Source of the DNA: Pseudomonadota bacterium
Lineage (GTDB): Bacteria; Pseudomonadota; Gammaproteobacteria; Pseudomonadales; Oceanobacteraceae
Direction: 5' to 3'
DNA length: 64,000 nt
NCBI GenBank assembly: GCA_030145845.1
Contig: JAIXHJ010000005.1
Location: 1-64,000 of the forward strand
Made by a program: the position numbers and the translations under genes. Under the pieces are notes generated by a model. That model was not told the DNA's origin. It was given only the letters and a program-made list of their open reading frames with translations, and ran no database searches. Below are positions 29,233 to 38,767 of the stretch, piece by piece; within the stretch, counting starts at the first letter, position 1; every line of letters begins with the position of its first letter.

Positions 29233-29622
29233 TCAGCCCGGATGCCAGCTTTCATACAATCTGGCTTTCAGCCGGCGGAAATCATCACCGCCGGCAAAAC
29301 TGTCAGCCCGCAGCACCAGCGAATGCCAGGGCCAGACGGACCAGTTCAGAATCACCACATGACGGCGGCGGACACTGCCGCTGCGCCAGCGCACATAGTG
29401 TTTTTCACCGCCCTGCTCCAGCCACCAGCCCTGCCGGTCAATGCCCAGACGGGTCACCCGCGGACGGAACCGCAGCAGCAGCCATAACAGCCCCGCGGCA
29501 CCGGGCAACAGATACCAGGGCCACAACAGCCACAGGAAAACAGCCAACGCCACCAGCAGCCACAGCGTCAGCTGCTGCTGCCGGCGTGACGGCCGCAGCT
29601 GCCACTCAGCGGCTGCGTGCAT
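29233..29622 (-). CDS. YgfX/CptA-like inner-membrane protein
   Basis: A 129-residue protein with two closely spaced hydrophobic helices (about residues 18-52, rich in Trp and Leu) and a cytoplasmic beta-rich C-terminus. Its position overlapping the end of sdhE by 17 bases identifies it as the YgfX (CptA) partner found in many gammaproteobacteria. In E. coli YgfX was described as a toxin acting on MreB/FtsZ with the SdhE protein as antitoxin; a role linked to SdhE in flavinylation has also been proposed. Its function here is not known. Confidence 0.8.
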   Translation of the reverse strand: MHAAAEWQLRPSRRQQQLTLWLLVALAVFLWLLWPWYLLPGAAGLLWLLLRFRPRVTRLGIDRQGWWLEQGGEKHYVRWRSGSVRRRHVVILNWSVWPWHSLVLRADSFAGGDDFRRLKARLYESWHPG

Positions 29623-29860
29623 GCTCCTGCACCAGTTTTACAATCCGGGCGATGTCCGGATCGTCGGGAATGATGTGCTCCATAAACCAGGTAAACAGAT
29701 CCGGGTCTTCACAATCCAGCAACTGACGGTAACGTACCTTATCCTCAGCACTCAGGCTGGTATAGGCTTCTTCGGCAAACGGCACCAGCAGTACATCCAG
29801 CTCCAGCATGCCACGGCGGCTGTGCCAGCGGACGCGTTTCGCTTCAATATCATCGGCCAC
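29606..29860 (-). CDS. sdhE: FAD assembly factor SdhE (YgfY/CptB)
   Basis: SdhE promotes covalent attachment of FAD to the flavoprotein subunits of succinate dehydrogenase and fumarate reductase. The 84-residue protein shows the conserved RRGMLELD motif with the key RGxxE, and the helical YRQLLDCEDPDLFTWFM segment. The GTG start at 29860 follows AGGAG by seven bases; the open frame upstream has no similarity. It is divergent from ygfZ, which is also linked to protein maturation. Confidence 0.93.
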   Translation of the reverse strand: MADDIEAKRVRWHSRRGMLELDVLLVPFAEEAYTSLSAEDKVRYRQLLDCEDPDLFTWFMEHIIPDDPDIARIVKLVQEHARSR

Positions 29861-30008
29861 AAATCGTCTCCTGTGTCCAATCCGGTTGATAAGGGCGGGG
29901 AGTATAACAGAACTGTGCAACAGACCGGTGCCCGGTGCAGAACTGCCAGCTGAACATATTTTCCAGTAGACTGCGGCTCAGCCACCCTGATACTGACGCG
30001 GAGTTATT

Positions 30009-30884
30009 ATGTCTGACACGGCTTTTGCCCATACCGTCCCCCTTAACCGTTTTACCCTGCTGCGGGTCGAAGGCCCGGACAGTGAGCGCTTTCTGCAGGG
30101 GCAGCTGACCTGTGACGTTGCTGCTCTTACGGACGGACAATGGACTCTGGGGGCCTGCTGCAACGCCAAAGGACGCATGATCGCCAACTTCGTGCTCGCC
30201 CGCACGGCCGCTGAACATTACATCCTGCGCCTGCCTGCTGGTCAGGCGGAGGCCCTGCAGCAGCACCTGTCACGCTATGCCGTGTTCTATAAAACCGCCA
30301 TGAGCACCGACACCGGGACCGCGGTCAGCGGACGCCTGCCAGCCTGCCCGTCGCCCGCCCGGCTGGCAGCGCCGCAACCACTGCGCAGCGACAACGGCAG
30401 CCTGATTCTCAGCTGGCCGGACGGCCGTGAAGAAATCTGGGGCGCGAACACCGCCAGTGGCGACGAAACACTCTGGCATCAGCAGGACATCCGCCAGGGG
30501 CTGGTCTGGGTGCAGGAAGCCAGCCGTGAAGCCTGGGTGCCACAATACATCGACTGGCAGTTACAGGGCGGTATCAGCTTCAGCAAAGGCTGTTACACCG
30601 GCCAGGAAATCGTTGCCCGCCTGCAGTATCTCGGTAAAGCCAAGAAACGGCTGGCACTGGTATCAGCCGACAGCGCGCTGCAGCCAGCACTGCTGACCGA
30701 CGTCACCAACGCCGCCGGTAAAAGCATCGGCGAAATCGCTGCCTGGGAAAACAGCCAGGGTCTTGCGGTCATTTCCGGTGAGATGCCACAGAGCGCACAA
30801 ATCGGGGAAAAAACCGTCAAACTCTGTGCACTTTTCTATACTGAGGGCAATGACGGGGAAGAAACCCCACCCACTGCAGAATAA
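30009..30884 (+). CDS. ygfZ: Folate-binding protein YgfZ
   Basis: YgfZ is a tetrahydrofolate-binding protein of the GcvT fold needed for maintenance of certain iron-sulfur enzymes such as MiaB. The 291-residue protein carries the diagnostic KGCYTGQE motif with its essential Cys, within the segment FSKGCYTGQEIVARLQYLG. The N-terminal half shows LQGQLTCDV and CCNAKGRM. It is transcribed away from sdhE-ygfX. Confidence 0.93.
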   Translation: MSDTAFAHTVPLNRFTLLRVEGPDSERFLQGQLTCDVAALTDGQWTLGACCNAKGRMIANFVLARTAAEHYILRLPAGQAEALQQHLSRYAVFYKTAMSTDTGTAVSGRLPACPSPARLAAPQPLRSDNGSLILSWPDGREEIWGANTASGDETLWHQQDIRQGLVWVQEASREAWVPQYIDWQLQGGISFSKGCYTGQEIVARLQYLGKAKKRLALVSADSALQPALLTDVTNAAGKSIGEIAAWENSQGLAVISGEMPQSAQIGEKTVKLCALFYTEGNDGEETPPTAE

Positions 30885-30923
30885 CCCGGCCGGCCACAGC
30901 CGGGTAAGATGAGAGGCCCGGCA

Positions 30924-31763
30924 ATGACTAACCTGGCGGTTCAGGTAAAAAACGATATCGTCGCTCAGATCAAAAATGATGAGCTGGTTCTGCCCACCCT
31001 GCCCGAGATAGCCCTGCGGGTACGGGAGGTCGCAGAAGACACCAACACCACCATTCCACAGCTGACCCAGATGATCTCTCAGGATCCGGCACTGACGGCA
31101 CGCATCATCAAGGTCACCAACAGCCCACTGATCCGTACCAGCAGCCCGGTGATGGATCTGGGCACCGCCATCTCCCGCCTCGGCATCGATTTCACCAGCA
31201 ACCTCTGTATCGGTCTGGCCATGGAGCAGATGTTTCAGGCCACCCACGACATTATTGATAAACGCATGCGCGCCTGCTGGTCACGGGCCATGGAAATCGC
31301 CGCATCGGCACAGGTACTGGCGCGTCACTTCACCAAGCTGCAACCGGATCAGGCACTGCTGGCCGGACTGGTGCACCAGATCGGCATGCTGCCGATTCTG
31401 GCCTATGCCGAAAATCACGAAGACCTGCTGCAGGACAGCCTGTCACTGGATCTGGTGATCGAAAAGCTGCACCCATCCCTGGGCAGTTACATCCTGCGCA
31501 GCTGGGAATTTATGCCGCAACTGGTGACGGTACCGAAAGAATATCTGAACCTGAACCACAGCGCGGATCAGGCGGATTATGTCGATCTGGTGCAGGTCGC
31601 CACCCTGCAGAGTTATGCCGGCAGCGATCACCCGCTGGGTAAGGTCAGACGTTCAGAGCTGGGCTCTTTCCGCCGTCTCGGCCTGGATGCCGATGATGAA
31701 GTCACCCAGTGGGAAGAGCTGAGTGAAGAAGTCAGTGCCACCGAGAGCGCGCTGCGGCCCTGA
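30924..31763 (+). CDS. HDOD domain-containing protein
   Basis: A 279-residue cytoplasmic protein consisting of one HDOD domain, a relative of HD phosphohydrolases that usually lacks catalytic residues and acts in signalling. Visible patterns are the N-terminal LPTLPEIALRVREVAED, the DPALTARIIKVTNSP segment and AGLVHQIGMLPIL, where the usual His-Asp pair is not conserved. The ATG at 30924 has a GAGAGG ribosome site. It follows ygfZ by about 40 bases on the same strand. The partner and signal are unknown. Confidence 0.88.
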   Translation: MTNLAVQVKNDIVAQIKNDELVLPTLPEIALRVREVAEDTNTTIPQLTQMISQDPALTARIIKVTNSPLIRTSSPVMDLGTAISRLGIDFTSNLCIGLAMEQMFQATHDIIDKRMRACWSRAMEIAASAQVLARHFTKLQPDQALLAGLVHQIGMLPILAYAENHEDLLQDSLSLDLVIEKLHPSLGSYILRSWEFMPQLVTVPKEYLNLNHSADQADYVDLVQVATLQSYAGSDHPLGKVRRSELGSFRRLGLDADDEVTQWEELSEEVSATESALRP

Positions 31764-31777
31764 CCACTGCCGCCGGC

Positions 31778-32902
31778 TTAAAGCCCGGCCAGCGGATGCT
31801 CTTCCCGCTTCCAGGGTGCGCGGGTGAGAGCAGCGGTCCAGTCCGGCGGCACATCCTGCACATGGGCGTGCTGCCAGCGCGGGGCAAAATCCTTATCAAC
31901 CACCATCGCCCGGATACCTTCAGCAAAATCCGGGTGTCTGACGGCCTGCCAGGCCAGCGCCAGTTCCCACTGCACCGCTTCTTTCAGGCTCATCTGCCGC
32001 CCACGCTGCAGCTGCGCCATAATCACATGAGCCGTCGCCGGGCAGCCGGCACTGAAATGACGGATACCCTGCCGGATCCAGGCATTATCGCCCTGATAAG
32101 CAGCGAAGCGGGCAGCGATCTGCAGCAGGTCATCGTCGGCAAATAAAGCCTGGAGATCCACCGCCGCCGCGCTCAGCTCACTGTCCGGAATCTCTGCCGG
32201 GCAGTCGTCTTCCAGCGCATGCAGCAGATCACGCACCTGATGGTGGTTTTCCGCATTATTGCTGCTCCAGGAGGTGTGCTTCAGGCGGCGGATAAGCTCA
32301 TCCTGCTGCTGATGAGCCAGCACATACTGAGTCAGCCTCAAGTCACGGCAATCCACGGCATTCATGTGAATCCCACTCAGTGCCATCCAGTGACCGGCCG
32401 GATACGGCAGATGTGACAGATACCAGGTGGCAGCCACATCGGGAAACAGACCAATGCGGATTTCCGGCCACGCCAGTTTCAGGGTCTCGGTACCGACCCG
32501 GTGATTAGCGCCGATAAACAGCCCCAGACCACCGCCCATCACAAACCCGTTACCCCAGCCAATCAACGGTTTATTAAACAGGTGGACGCGGTAATTTTTG
32601 CCGTATTCACCGCGGAAAAAATCGTCGGCATAACGGTAGCGCTGCTGACCCTCTGCCAGCATGCTGTCGTATAACTTGCGGATGTCACCGCCGGCACTGA
32701 AGGCCTTATCGCCGGCGCCACGCATCAGCACCGCCACCAGCTGCGGGTTTTCATCCCAGCGCTGCAGCTGTTTATCAATCAGGTTAACCATGGTCAGATC
32801 CACGGCATTCATCGCCGCCGGAACATTCAGGGTCATAATGCCCAGCTTATGTCCTGAGCGGGTACTGACGGTACGGAACAGGACGGGTTTTTCGCTTGCC
32901 AA
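31778..32902 (-). CDS. Enoyl-CoA hydratase/isomerase family; 3-hydroxyisobutyryl-CoA hydrolase-like
   Basis: The 374-residue length and pattern fit the ECH_2 group, whose best-known member hydrolyses 3-hydroxyisobutyryl-CoA in valine breakdown. Crotonase-fold motifs are KAFSAGGDIRKLY (oxyanion hole), GWGNGFVMGGGLGLF (second oxyanion Gly) and the PEIRIGLFPDVAATW segment with the acidic catalytic residue. The start appears to be TTG with AGGAG six bases upstream. No other valine-catabolism gene is nearby, so the substrate is inferred from the family only. Confidence 0.85.
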   Translation of the reverse strand: MASEKPVLFRTVSTRSGHKLGIMTLNVPAAMNAVDLTMVNLIDKQLQRWDENPQLVAVLMRGAGDKAFSAGGDIRKLYDSMLAEGQQRYRYADDFFRGEYGKNYRVHLFNKPLIGWGNGFVMGGGLGLFIGANHRVGTETLKLAWPEIRIGLFPDVAATWYLSHLPYPAGHWMALSGIHMNAVDCRDLRLTQYVLAHQQQDELIRRLKHTSWSSNNAENHHQVRDLLHALEDDCPAEIPDSELSAAAVDLQALFADDDLLQIAARFAAYQGDNAWIRQGIRHFSAGCPATAHVIMAQLQRGRQMSLKEAVQWELALAWQAVRHPDFAEGIRAMVVDKDFAPRWQHAHVQDVPPDWTAALTRAPWKREEHPLAGL

Positions 32903-32993
32903 AATTATCTCCTTTCGTCAGAGGCGCGCAGCCTGAGGAAGCAGATAGTAAGGAGTGTTACACTCTGCTGCAAAATATCCTGGCGGGAAGCCT

Positions 32994-33671
32994 ATGACAG
33001 CTGCAATGATTCCACTGCTGAGCCTGCTGGTCGTAACGCTGATTATCGGACTGCTGCTTCTGCTGATGCTAGTCGACAGAGGTCGCAGGGGCACCGCACT
33101 GATGGCGCTGGCCGGTGAACTGAACCTGGATTACCGGCCCTATGCCGCGGTCAGTAATTATATCCGCAAGGCACACTTCCTGATTCTGGATGTCGGCCAG
33201 TTCCGTCATTTCCGTCATCTGCTGGAAGGCAGAACCACCGACGGCACGGCAATCAATCTGTTCGATTACAGCCTTGTCACCCCCGGTGGCACCTCAACCC
33301 AGACTCTGCTGTTAATGCCCTGCCCGCTGGCGGACACAGCGAAATTCTGCCTCAGCAAACAGCGCTGGCTGCAACAGGATAATTTTACTGAAAGTCTGCA
33401 GCATCCGATGCAGCCGCTACGCGCGGAACAGAAGCCCATGCTGATCCGTCGCTGGCAGATATTCAGTGCACAACCGGAAACCTTATGGCCACGGCTGACG
33501 CCGGAACTGACCGACTGGTTTTTGGCGCATCCCCACCTTCACATTGAATGGTCAGATGGCATCCTGTTGCTCTGCCGTCCCGGTTATCTGCTGGAAGCGG
33601 AACAGATTCCTGACGCCGTGACCCATGCACAGGAATGCATCCGCCTGCTGCAGCAGGCCGTACAATTTTAA
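32994..33671 (+). CDS. Membrane-anchored protein of unknown function
   Basis: A 225-residue protein with one N-terminal hydrophobic helix (about residues 5-28, PLLSLLVVTLIIGLLLLLML), then a cytoplasmic domain of about 190 residues without motifs I recognise. The ATG at 32994 was chosen over one 13 codons upstream because it is preceded by a GGGAA-type ribosome site and gives a clean membrane anchor. It is divergent from the ECH_2 gene. Confidence 0.7.
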   Translation: MTAAMIPLLSLLVVTLIIGLLLLLMLVDRGRRGTALMALAGELNLDYRPYAAVSNYIRKAHFLILDVGQFRHFRHLLEGRTTDGTAINLFDYSLVTPGGTSTQTLLLMPCPLADTAKFCLSKQRWLQQDNFTESLQHPMQPLRAEQKPMLIRRWQIFSAQPETLWPRLTPELTDWFLAHPHLHIEWSDGILLLCRPGYLLEAEQIPDAVTHAQECIRLLQQAVQF

Positions 33672-33915
33672 AGGCAGCGCCATAACAACAACACTGTGAC
33701 AACAGACAATAATCACTGAAAATAATCAGGGAGCTTTTGAATAACTCTGCACCACTGCGCGCGGGATCTTTGCGGACTGCAAAGCAAGGCGGCGAATGAA
33801 AAAATGGCAATCCCTTTTCAGGTTTGCCAATGCCGCTATGTGCGCCGGAAAGCCATGCCCTGCCGGGATGGCAGACACCGGGTTATTCAGAGCTTCCCCA
33901 AGGAATGCTATCACC

Positions 33916-34869
33916 ATGAATTTTCTGCTCCGCCCCCTGGCTCCGTTACTCCTGATTTCTGCCCTGCTGCTGACCGGTTGCAGCAGCGCACAGCAGGACA
34001 TGCTGTATCAGAAAACCATCGCCATGGGACGCCAGCTGGCCGACACCGAAGTCAGAACCATGAACGCCGGTGACGTCGACATGCGTTATCTCGAACGTCC
34101 CGGTGATGGTCCGGCAGTTCTGCTGGTACACGGTTTTTCTGCCAACAAAGATACCTGGCTGAAATTCGTCAAAGAATTTCCCGCACCTTACCATCTGATT
34201 ATTCCCGACCTGGCCGGTCATGGTGAAACACCGGCACCGGAAAGTGGTGATTACAACCTTGTCCGTCAGGCTGAACGCCTGCACAGCCTGATGAATAATA
34301 TCGGCATCAGTCAGTTCCATATCGCCGGCAATTCCATGGGCGGCGCCATCAGCGCCATTTACGCCACCCGCTATCCGCAACAGGTACAGAGCCTGATTCT
34401 GATTGATGCCGCCGGCGTCGATGCACCGCACAAAAGTGAATACATGCAGGCGCTGGATGAAGGACGTAATCCGCTGATTGCCAGCGATGAAAACAGCTTT
34501 GAAACCCGCTGGGATATGATTATGAGCCAGCCTCCGCTTCTGCCCTGGCCTCTGCGGCCGGCCGTGGTACGCGAAACAATCGCACGGGAACAGATTAACC
34601 GGGATATTTTTGCCGATATGCTGGCCACCCGGGAAGAACTTGCGGCCGCTGATTTTGAACAGCAGTTAACCGCCAGAGTGACCATGCCGGTGCTGATTGT
34701 CTGGGGCAAAGAAGATCGGGTACTGGACGTATCAGCCGCCGCGGTGTTCAAGGAAAAATTACCGCAGGCAGACGTGAAGATTTATCCGGGGATTGGCCAT
34801 GTGCCTATGATTGAAATCCCGGAAAAAACCGCCAGTCTCATCAGTACATTTATTGCCACTGCTGGCTGA
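33916..34869 (+). CDS. Alpha/beta-hydrolase lipoprotein
   Basis: The 317-residue precursor has a lipoprotein signal peptide ending in LLTGC with Cys22 as the lipidation site. The mature part is an alpha/beta hydrolase: the VHGFSANKDTW oxyanion region, nucleophile Ser140 in the elbow GNSMGG, the acidic residue in WGKEDRVLD and catalytic His in GIGHVPMIE. The closest types are monoglyceride-lipase- or esterase-like enzymes; the substrate is not known. The start at 33916 is set by the signal peptide; the open frame upstream encodes no signal. Confidence 0.85.
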   Translation: MNFLLRPLAPLLLISALLLTGCSSAQQDMLYQKTIAMGRQLADTEVRTMNAGDVDMRYLERPGDGPAVLLVHGFSANKDTWLKFVKEFPAPYHLIIPDLAGHGETPAPESGDYNLVRQAERLHSLMNNIGISQFHIAGNSMGGAISAIYATRYPQQVQSLILIDAAGVDAPHKSEYMQALDEGRNPLIASDENSFETRWDMIMSQPPLLPWPLRPAVVRETIAREQINRDIFADMLATREELAAADFEQQLTARVTMPVLIVWGKEDRVLDVSAAAVFKEKLPQADVKIYPGIGHVPMIEIPEKTASLISTFIATAG

Positions 34870-34882
34870 CAGGCGACAACAG

Positions 34883-34908
34883 CAGGTGCCGTTAAACGCA
34901 GGCACCTG
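34883..34908. terminator. Hairpin between convergent genes
   Basis: CAGGTGCC pairs with GGCACCTG across a ten-base loop, extended by weaker flanking pairs. It lies between the hydrolase stop and the phosphatase stop on the other strand. The T-runs are poor, so it is a likely rather than certain terminator. Confidence 0.5.
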
Positions 34909-34933
34909 TTGTTATTCTGAGCTTCCTTAACGC

Positions 34934-35974
34934 TCAGGAATTTCTCACCAATGTTTTACTGAAAGCAGCTTTGTAACTGCCATCATCCTTATCAACCGTA
35001 TACACGGTGCCGTTAAGTTCATCGCCGACAATTTCAACATAGAAAAAACCCAGCGTGCCACCTTCCTGCCACCACGCTTCATTACGGTCTTCATCATGAA
35101 TTTCACGGGCTTTGGCACCGGCCCCGGATACGATATGTACTGTTTTGCCACATTCGCCGACCGGTTTCAGCCATTCGAGATCGTGATCATGGCCAGCAAA
35201 AATCACATCTGCTTTGCCACAGACATGATCCTGCAGCAGACTCTGGTAGGCCAGTCCCTGTCCTTCATGGCGACCATAATTGCCGGCGTTTCCATGTTTG
35301 CCGTTCGAGTACAGCGGATAATGGGTAAAGACTATTTTCCAGGGCGCGGTGGATTCCTGCAGCTCGGCATCCAGCCAGGCACCCTGCTGATCGCGGTAAT
35401 CCAGCTGCCAGAAAGCTTTTTCCGGTGTCAGGTGGCCGGCAATGGAAACACCATCCAGCGACAGAAAAGTAATCAGCGGATTATCGCTGCCGGCGGGTTC
35501 ATCAAAGCGGTAATAGCGTGCCGGCATGCGCCATTTATTACTTTCACGACCCTGCAGGTGGCTGTATGCAACCTGAAATCCACCCTGTTGACTGTAACCG
35601 GCGCGGGTTTCCCGGTCCTGCTCATCGTGATTGCCCAGTACCATATAAAAAGGAAAATTCAGATTCCTGAAGGGCTCTTCAAATTTACTGCTGAACTGTG
35701 GATCATCCGTTCCTGATACCCCATGCTCGTAAACGTTATCCCCCAGACCAAGAGCAAAATCACAGCCGCGGGACTGGCAGACCTGCTCGATCGCCGCCGC
35801 TACCCAATCCTGCCCTTCTCCTCCTGTGCCGGTATCACCGATGGCGATAAAGCGCACCACAGCCGAATCGGAACCACTCTTATTATTTATATCCGGTGAC
35901 GCAGACACAGTCACACTCTGCACTGCCATAACAGCAGACAGCAACGCCCAACGGGCCGTTATTGCCGATTTCAT
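34934..35974 (-). CDS. Secreted purple-acid-phosphatase-like metallophosphoesterase
   Basis: The 346-residue precursor has a Sec signal peptide (cleavage near VSASP). The mature enzyme has the full metallophosphatase ligand set: GDTGTGG, GLGDNVYEHG, LGNHDEQD, the His of FTHYPLYSNG and AGHDHDLEW. The pattern resembles tartrate-resistant (type 5) acid phosphatases. It would release phosphate from organic esters in the periplasm or outside. A Pho-box-like element upstream is degenerate, so phosphate control is not shown directly. Confidence 0.87.
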   Translation of the reverse strand: MKSAITARWALLSAVMAVQSVTVSASPDINNKSGSDSAVVRFIAIGDTGTGGEGQDWVAAAIEQVCQSRGCDFALGLGDNVYEHGVSGTDDPQFSSKFEEPFRNLNFPFYMVLGNHDEQDRETRAGYSQQGGFQVAYSHLQGRESNKWRMPARYYRFDEPAGSDNPLITFLSLDGVSIAGHLTPEKAFWQLDYRDQQGAWLDAELQESTAPWKIVFTHYPLYSNGKHGNAGNYGRHEGQGLAYQSLLQDHVCGKADVIFAGHDHDLEWLKPVGECGKTVHIVSGAGAKAREIHDEDRNEAWWQEGGTLGFFYVEIVGDELNGTVYTVDKDDGSYKAAFSKTLVRNS

Positions 35975-36258
35975 AATGTTAACCTTGCCGGTTTCTGCAT
36001 AAATTCAACAACGCTTCAGCCGCTGCCGGATTCCGGCCTCAGACTGAAACAGTCTATTGTTAACTATAGGACAAACCGTGACAGAAAAGTTCCCTGTCCG
36101 CCTCTGCCAATGATGCGGGCTACAGCCATGCCTTAACCGCCGCTGGCGGTGCACAGGTTAACAACCTGGTCCAGGACGCCCGGTCTGCCGTGCAGACTTT
36201 CCCATCTCCGCCGGCCTGCTTTACACTGCGCGCTCAGCAACGGATAACGAATAACAAG

Positions 36259-36756
36259 ATGACCATGACCCGAAAAAACCGCCTCAGCTCAGTAACTGAC
36301 AAGATAAACCGCCTGCCTGCGCGACTGCGCCCCTGGGTACTGTCCCGGGTGATGGGACGTGTCATTCCCTTTGCCGGTACGGCCGCTACGCGCGTAGAAA
36401 AACTGACCCCCAATGAATGCATCATCGTCATGCGTAACCGCCGCAGGGTGCAGAATCATATCGGCAGCGTACACGCCGCCGCCATGGGCCTGCTGGCGGA
36501 GTCGGCGACTGGTTTTATGACCGGCCTGAGCGTCCCCGATGACCGGATTATCGTGATCCGCAGTATGCAACTGGAATATCTGAAACGTGCCAGTGGTGAT
36601 ATGACGGCGACAGCCCGCTTTTCTGACGAACAGCTCGACTATGTCAGAAATACGGAAAAGGGAGATATCGAAGTGCCGGTTACGATCACCGATGAAACCG
36701 GTACCGAAACGGTGAAGGCCCGTATGATCTGGGCCTGGACACCGAAAAAGCGCTGA
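36259..36756 (+). CDS. DUF4442 family protein (hotdog-fold thioesterase-like)
   Basis: The 165-residue product matches the DUF4442 group, related to the hotdog fold of acyl-CoA thioesterases: a leading helix, then the region NRRRVQNHIGSVHAAAMGLLAES, where hotdog enzymes have their central helix. It has no signal peptide. Starts at 36259 or 36265 are equally plausible; neither has a strong ribosome site. No substrate can be assigned. Confidence 0.78.
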   Translation: MTMTRKNRLSSVTDKINRLPARLRPWVLSRVMGRVIPFAGTAATRVEKLTPNECIIVMRNRRRVQNHIGSVHAAAMGLLAESATGFMTGLSVPDDRIIVIRSMQLEYLKRASGDMTATARFSDEQLDYVRNTEKGDIEVPVTITDETGTETVKARMIWAWTPKKR

Positions 36757-36781
36757 CGGCAGTTACCTTCATGCCCGCCAT

Positions 36782-36813
36782 AAAAAAACGTCCGCCGTAG
36801 CGGACGTTTTTTT
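36782..36813. terminator. Strong bidirectional terminator
   Basis: A_7-CGTCCGC pairs perfectly with GCGGACG-T_7 around a four-base loop. It serves both the DUF4442 gene (plus) and the TonB-system operon (minus), whose stop codons lie on either side. Confidence 0.92.
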
Positions 36814-36835
36814 ATGGTCATGGCCACCGGCTGAA

Positions 36836-38122
36836 TTACTCAACCGAGGCCATATAATCACGGCGTTTCTGCTCAGCTTCGATATAACTGAGCCACTGCT
36901 TTGCCGTTTTTTCCGCTTCCGGATATTTTTCTGCCGCCACAAAGCTGTCACGTGCGTAAGGCAGGTCATCCAGATTAAACAGAATATTGCCTTTCAGAAT
37001 ATAAGCCGATGACGGCGCTTTCAGATCACCGGACTTAATCGCTTTGTCGACATTCTGCAGGGCAAGTTTCCATTCCTGACGCTCAGTATGAATCTGTGCC
37101 AGCTTGAAGTAATCATCACCTTTCTGTGACTCTTTGGCCGCTTCCGTCATCGCCACAATGGCTTTGTCATATTCCTTGGCCAGCATCCAGGCATCCCCCA
37201 GAGTCGACAGGTTTCTGGCTGAACGTTTAATGACGTCGTCCTTCATACCCTTTTCAATCACCAGCGCGGCTTTATAGGGAATTTCCTGCCCCATCTGCGC
37301 ATAGGCCAGGCTCATCAGCTGACTTTCTTTATTCAGCAGCCCCTGATCGTAGGCTGTTTCCAGCGTCGACAGTTCTTTCAGCGGCTTATTCAGCTCGCTG
37401 TAGACCGCCGCCAGCTGTACCCAGTACTGGGCTTTGGGATACAGAGTGGACAGGTCCTGCAGGTTACGGGCAAGGCTTTTGAAGTCCTTGTTCTGGTAAT
37501 ACACAGCCCGTTCCAGCAGCAGCCAGTTTTCCTTCGGCTGGTTACCCTGCTCCTTGGTCATGGCAATGGCTTTCTTCACGTCCGGCAGCGCCTGCTGATA
37601 CTGATCCAGCTGGAACTGCATCTGGGCACGCAGGATATAGGCTTCCGCCCCCGGCTTATCAACCACAGCAAACCACTTATTCAGCGCCGCCAGAGCCTGT
37701 TGGTAGTTTTCCTGGATCAGGTGCAGCTTGGCCAGACTGTAGAGCGTGGTCTGTTCCAGACTCTCAGGAATATTGTCGATGCTAACGACTTCTTCATAGG
37801 CTTTGATCGCACCGGCATAATCTTCCTGATTAAAGTACACATACGCGTACATATTCTGTGTCATCGCCTGCTCATAAGAGTTACGGCGGATTTTTTCCAC
37901 AGACGCCAGATCATCCAGCGCTTCCGCGTATTTCTTTTCATCGGCCAGTGCGCGTACCGCATCCAGCTTTTTGAAAATAACCGGACGCATGGTCTGAGTC
38001 CGGCGTACCCGCGGCTTTGACTGCTCTTCTTCCGCCTGAACGGCGGCAGAAGTCAGCGGTAATGCCGGCAATACGGTATAAGCCAGCAGACCGGTCATTA
38101 TCATCAGTATTGGCTTTTTCAT
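36836..38122 (-). CDS. Periplasmic TPR protein of the TonB2-type operon
   Basis: The 428-residue precursor has a signal peptide (cleavage near residue 30) and a mature part made almost wholly of tetratricopeptide-type helical repeats (for example YAEALDDLASVEK, YAGAIKAYEEVV, YQQALAALNKWF, YDKAIVAMTEAA). A TPR protein closes the same operon in Vibrio and other marine gammaproteobacteria, where it follows tonB2. It probably acts as a scaffold in the periplasm; the partner is unknown. It lies 12 bases after tonB. Confidence 0.85.
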   Translation of the reverse strand: MKKPILMIMTGLLAYTVLPALPLTSAAVQAEEEQSKPRVRRTQTMRPVIFKKLDAVRALADEKKYAEALDDLASVEKIRRNSYEQAMTQNMYAYVYFNQEDYAGAIKAYEEVVSIDNIPESLEQTTLYSLAKLHLIQENYQQALAALNKWFAVVDKPGAEAYILRAQMQFQLDQYQQALPDVKKAIAMTKEQGNQPKENWLLLERAVYYQNKDFKSLARNLQDLSTLYPKAQYWVQLAAVYSELNKPLKELSTLETAYDQGLLNKESQLMSLAYAQMGQEIPYKAALVIEKGMKDDVIKRSARNLSTLGDAWMLAKEYDKAIVAMTEAAKESQKGDDYFKLAQIHTERQEWKLALQNVDKAIKSGDLKAPSSAYILKGNILFNLDDLPYARDSFVAAEKYPEAEKTAKQWLSYIEAEQKRRDYMASVE

Positions 38123-38134
38123 ATCAGCCTCCTG

Positions 38135-38767
38135 TCAGCGTCCGCTTTTATCGAGTTCGAAGCGGATAATGTTACGCACGCCCTTAACTTCGAGCGGCTT
38201 GCCATTTTCCATCTTCGGTTTGTACTTGAATTTGGTCACAGCCTGCATCGCAGCCCGGTCAAAAATGCCCGGCGGATCAGCCTCAATCACGTGCGGATCA
38301 ATCACTGTACCCAGCGTGGTCACCGTGAATTCCACCACCACATAACCTTCGATACCGCGTTGCGCTGCCCGGCGCGGATACGTCGGTGCCACTTTCACGA
38401 TCGGCAGATATTCGCCATCTCCGGTACCGGCACCACTCAGACCTGCATCAACATTGAGGTCGGCGCCCAGATCGAAGCCACCGATATCAAAGCCGGAGGT
38501 ATCCGCTTTGGCGATATCCGGTTTCGGCATATCCGGCTGTGGTGGTTCCTGTGGTGGTGCCGGTGGTTTTTTCGGCTTACGGTCTTTGGTCTGCACATCA
38601 TCATCAGGCTTGCTCATGATAAAGCTCTGCAGTTTGCCGTAGTCCTGTTCGTTCAGTACCGAACCACCTGTGCTGATCAGGCTCTGCATCATCCAGAACA
38701 CAGCAAACGTGGCGACAGCAGCAACCGCCAGTGAAGCACCAAAGCGAAGCATGCTGGACTGCATCAT
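38135..38767 (-). CDS. tonB: Energy transducer TonB (TonB2 type)
   Basis: TonB links the proton motive force of ExbB/ExbD to outer-membrane receptors. The 210-residue protein has an N-terminal membrane helix (LAVAAVATFAVFWMM), a Pro/Lys-rich linker (PKKPPAPPQEPPQPDMPKPD) and a compact C-terminal domain (YPRRAAQRGIEGYVVVEFTV ... FKYKPKMENGKPLEV). The short linker is typical of TonB2-type proteins. Its ATG overlaps the exbD stop by one base. Confidence 0.95.
   Translation of the reverse strand: MMQSSMLRFGASLAVAAVATFAVFWMMQSLISTGGSVLNEQDYGKLQSFIMSKPDDDVQTKDRKPKKPPAPPQEPPQPDMPKPDIAKADTSGFDIGGFDLGADLNVDAGLSGAGTGDGEYLPIVKVAPTYPRRAAQRGIEGYVVVEFTVTTLGTVIDPHVIEADPPGIFDRAAMQAVTKFKYKPKMENGKPLEVKGVRNIIRFELDKSGR

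Noticed and set aside
36050..36110. Pho-box candidate upstream of the purple-acid-phosphatase-like gene (CTGTCACGGTTTGTCCTAT on the minus strand)
   Set aside because: The half-sites are 10 rather than 11 bases apart and the second one is degenerate, so it does not meet the pattern of the two good boxes at 41951 and 49099.
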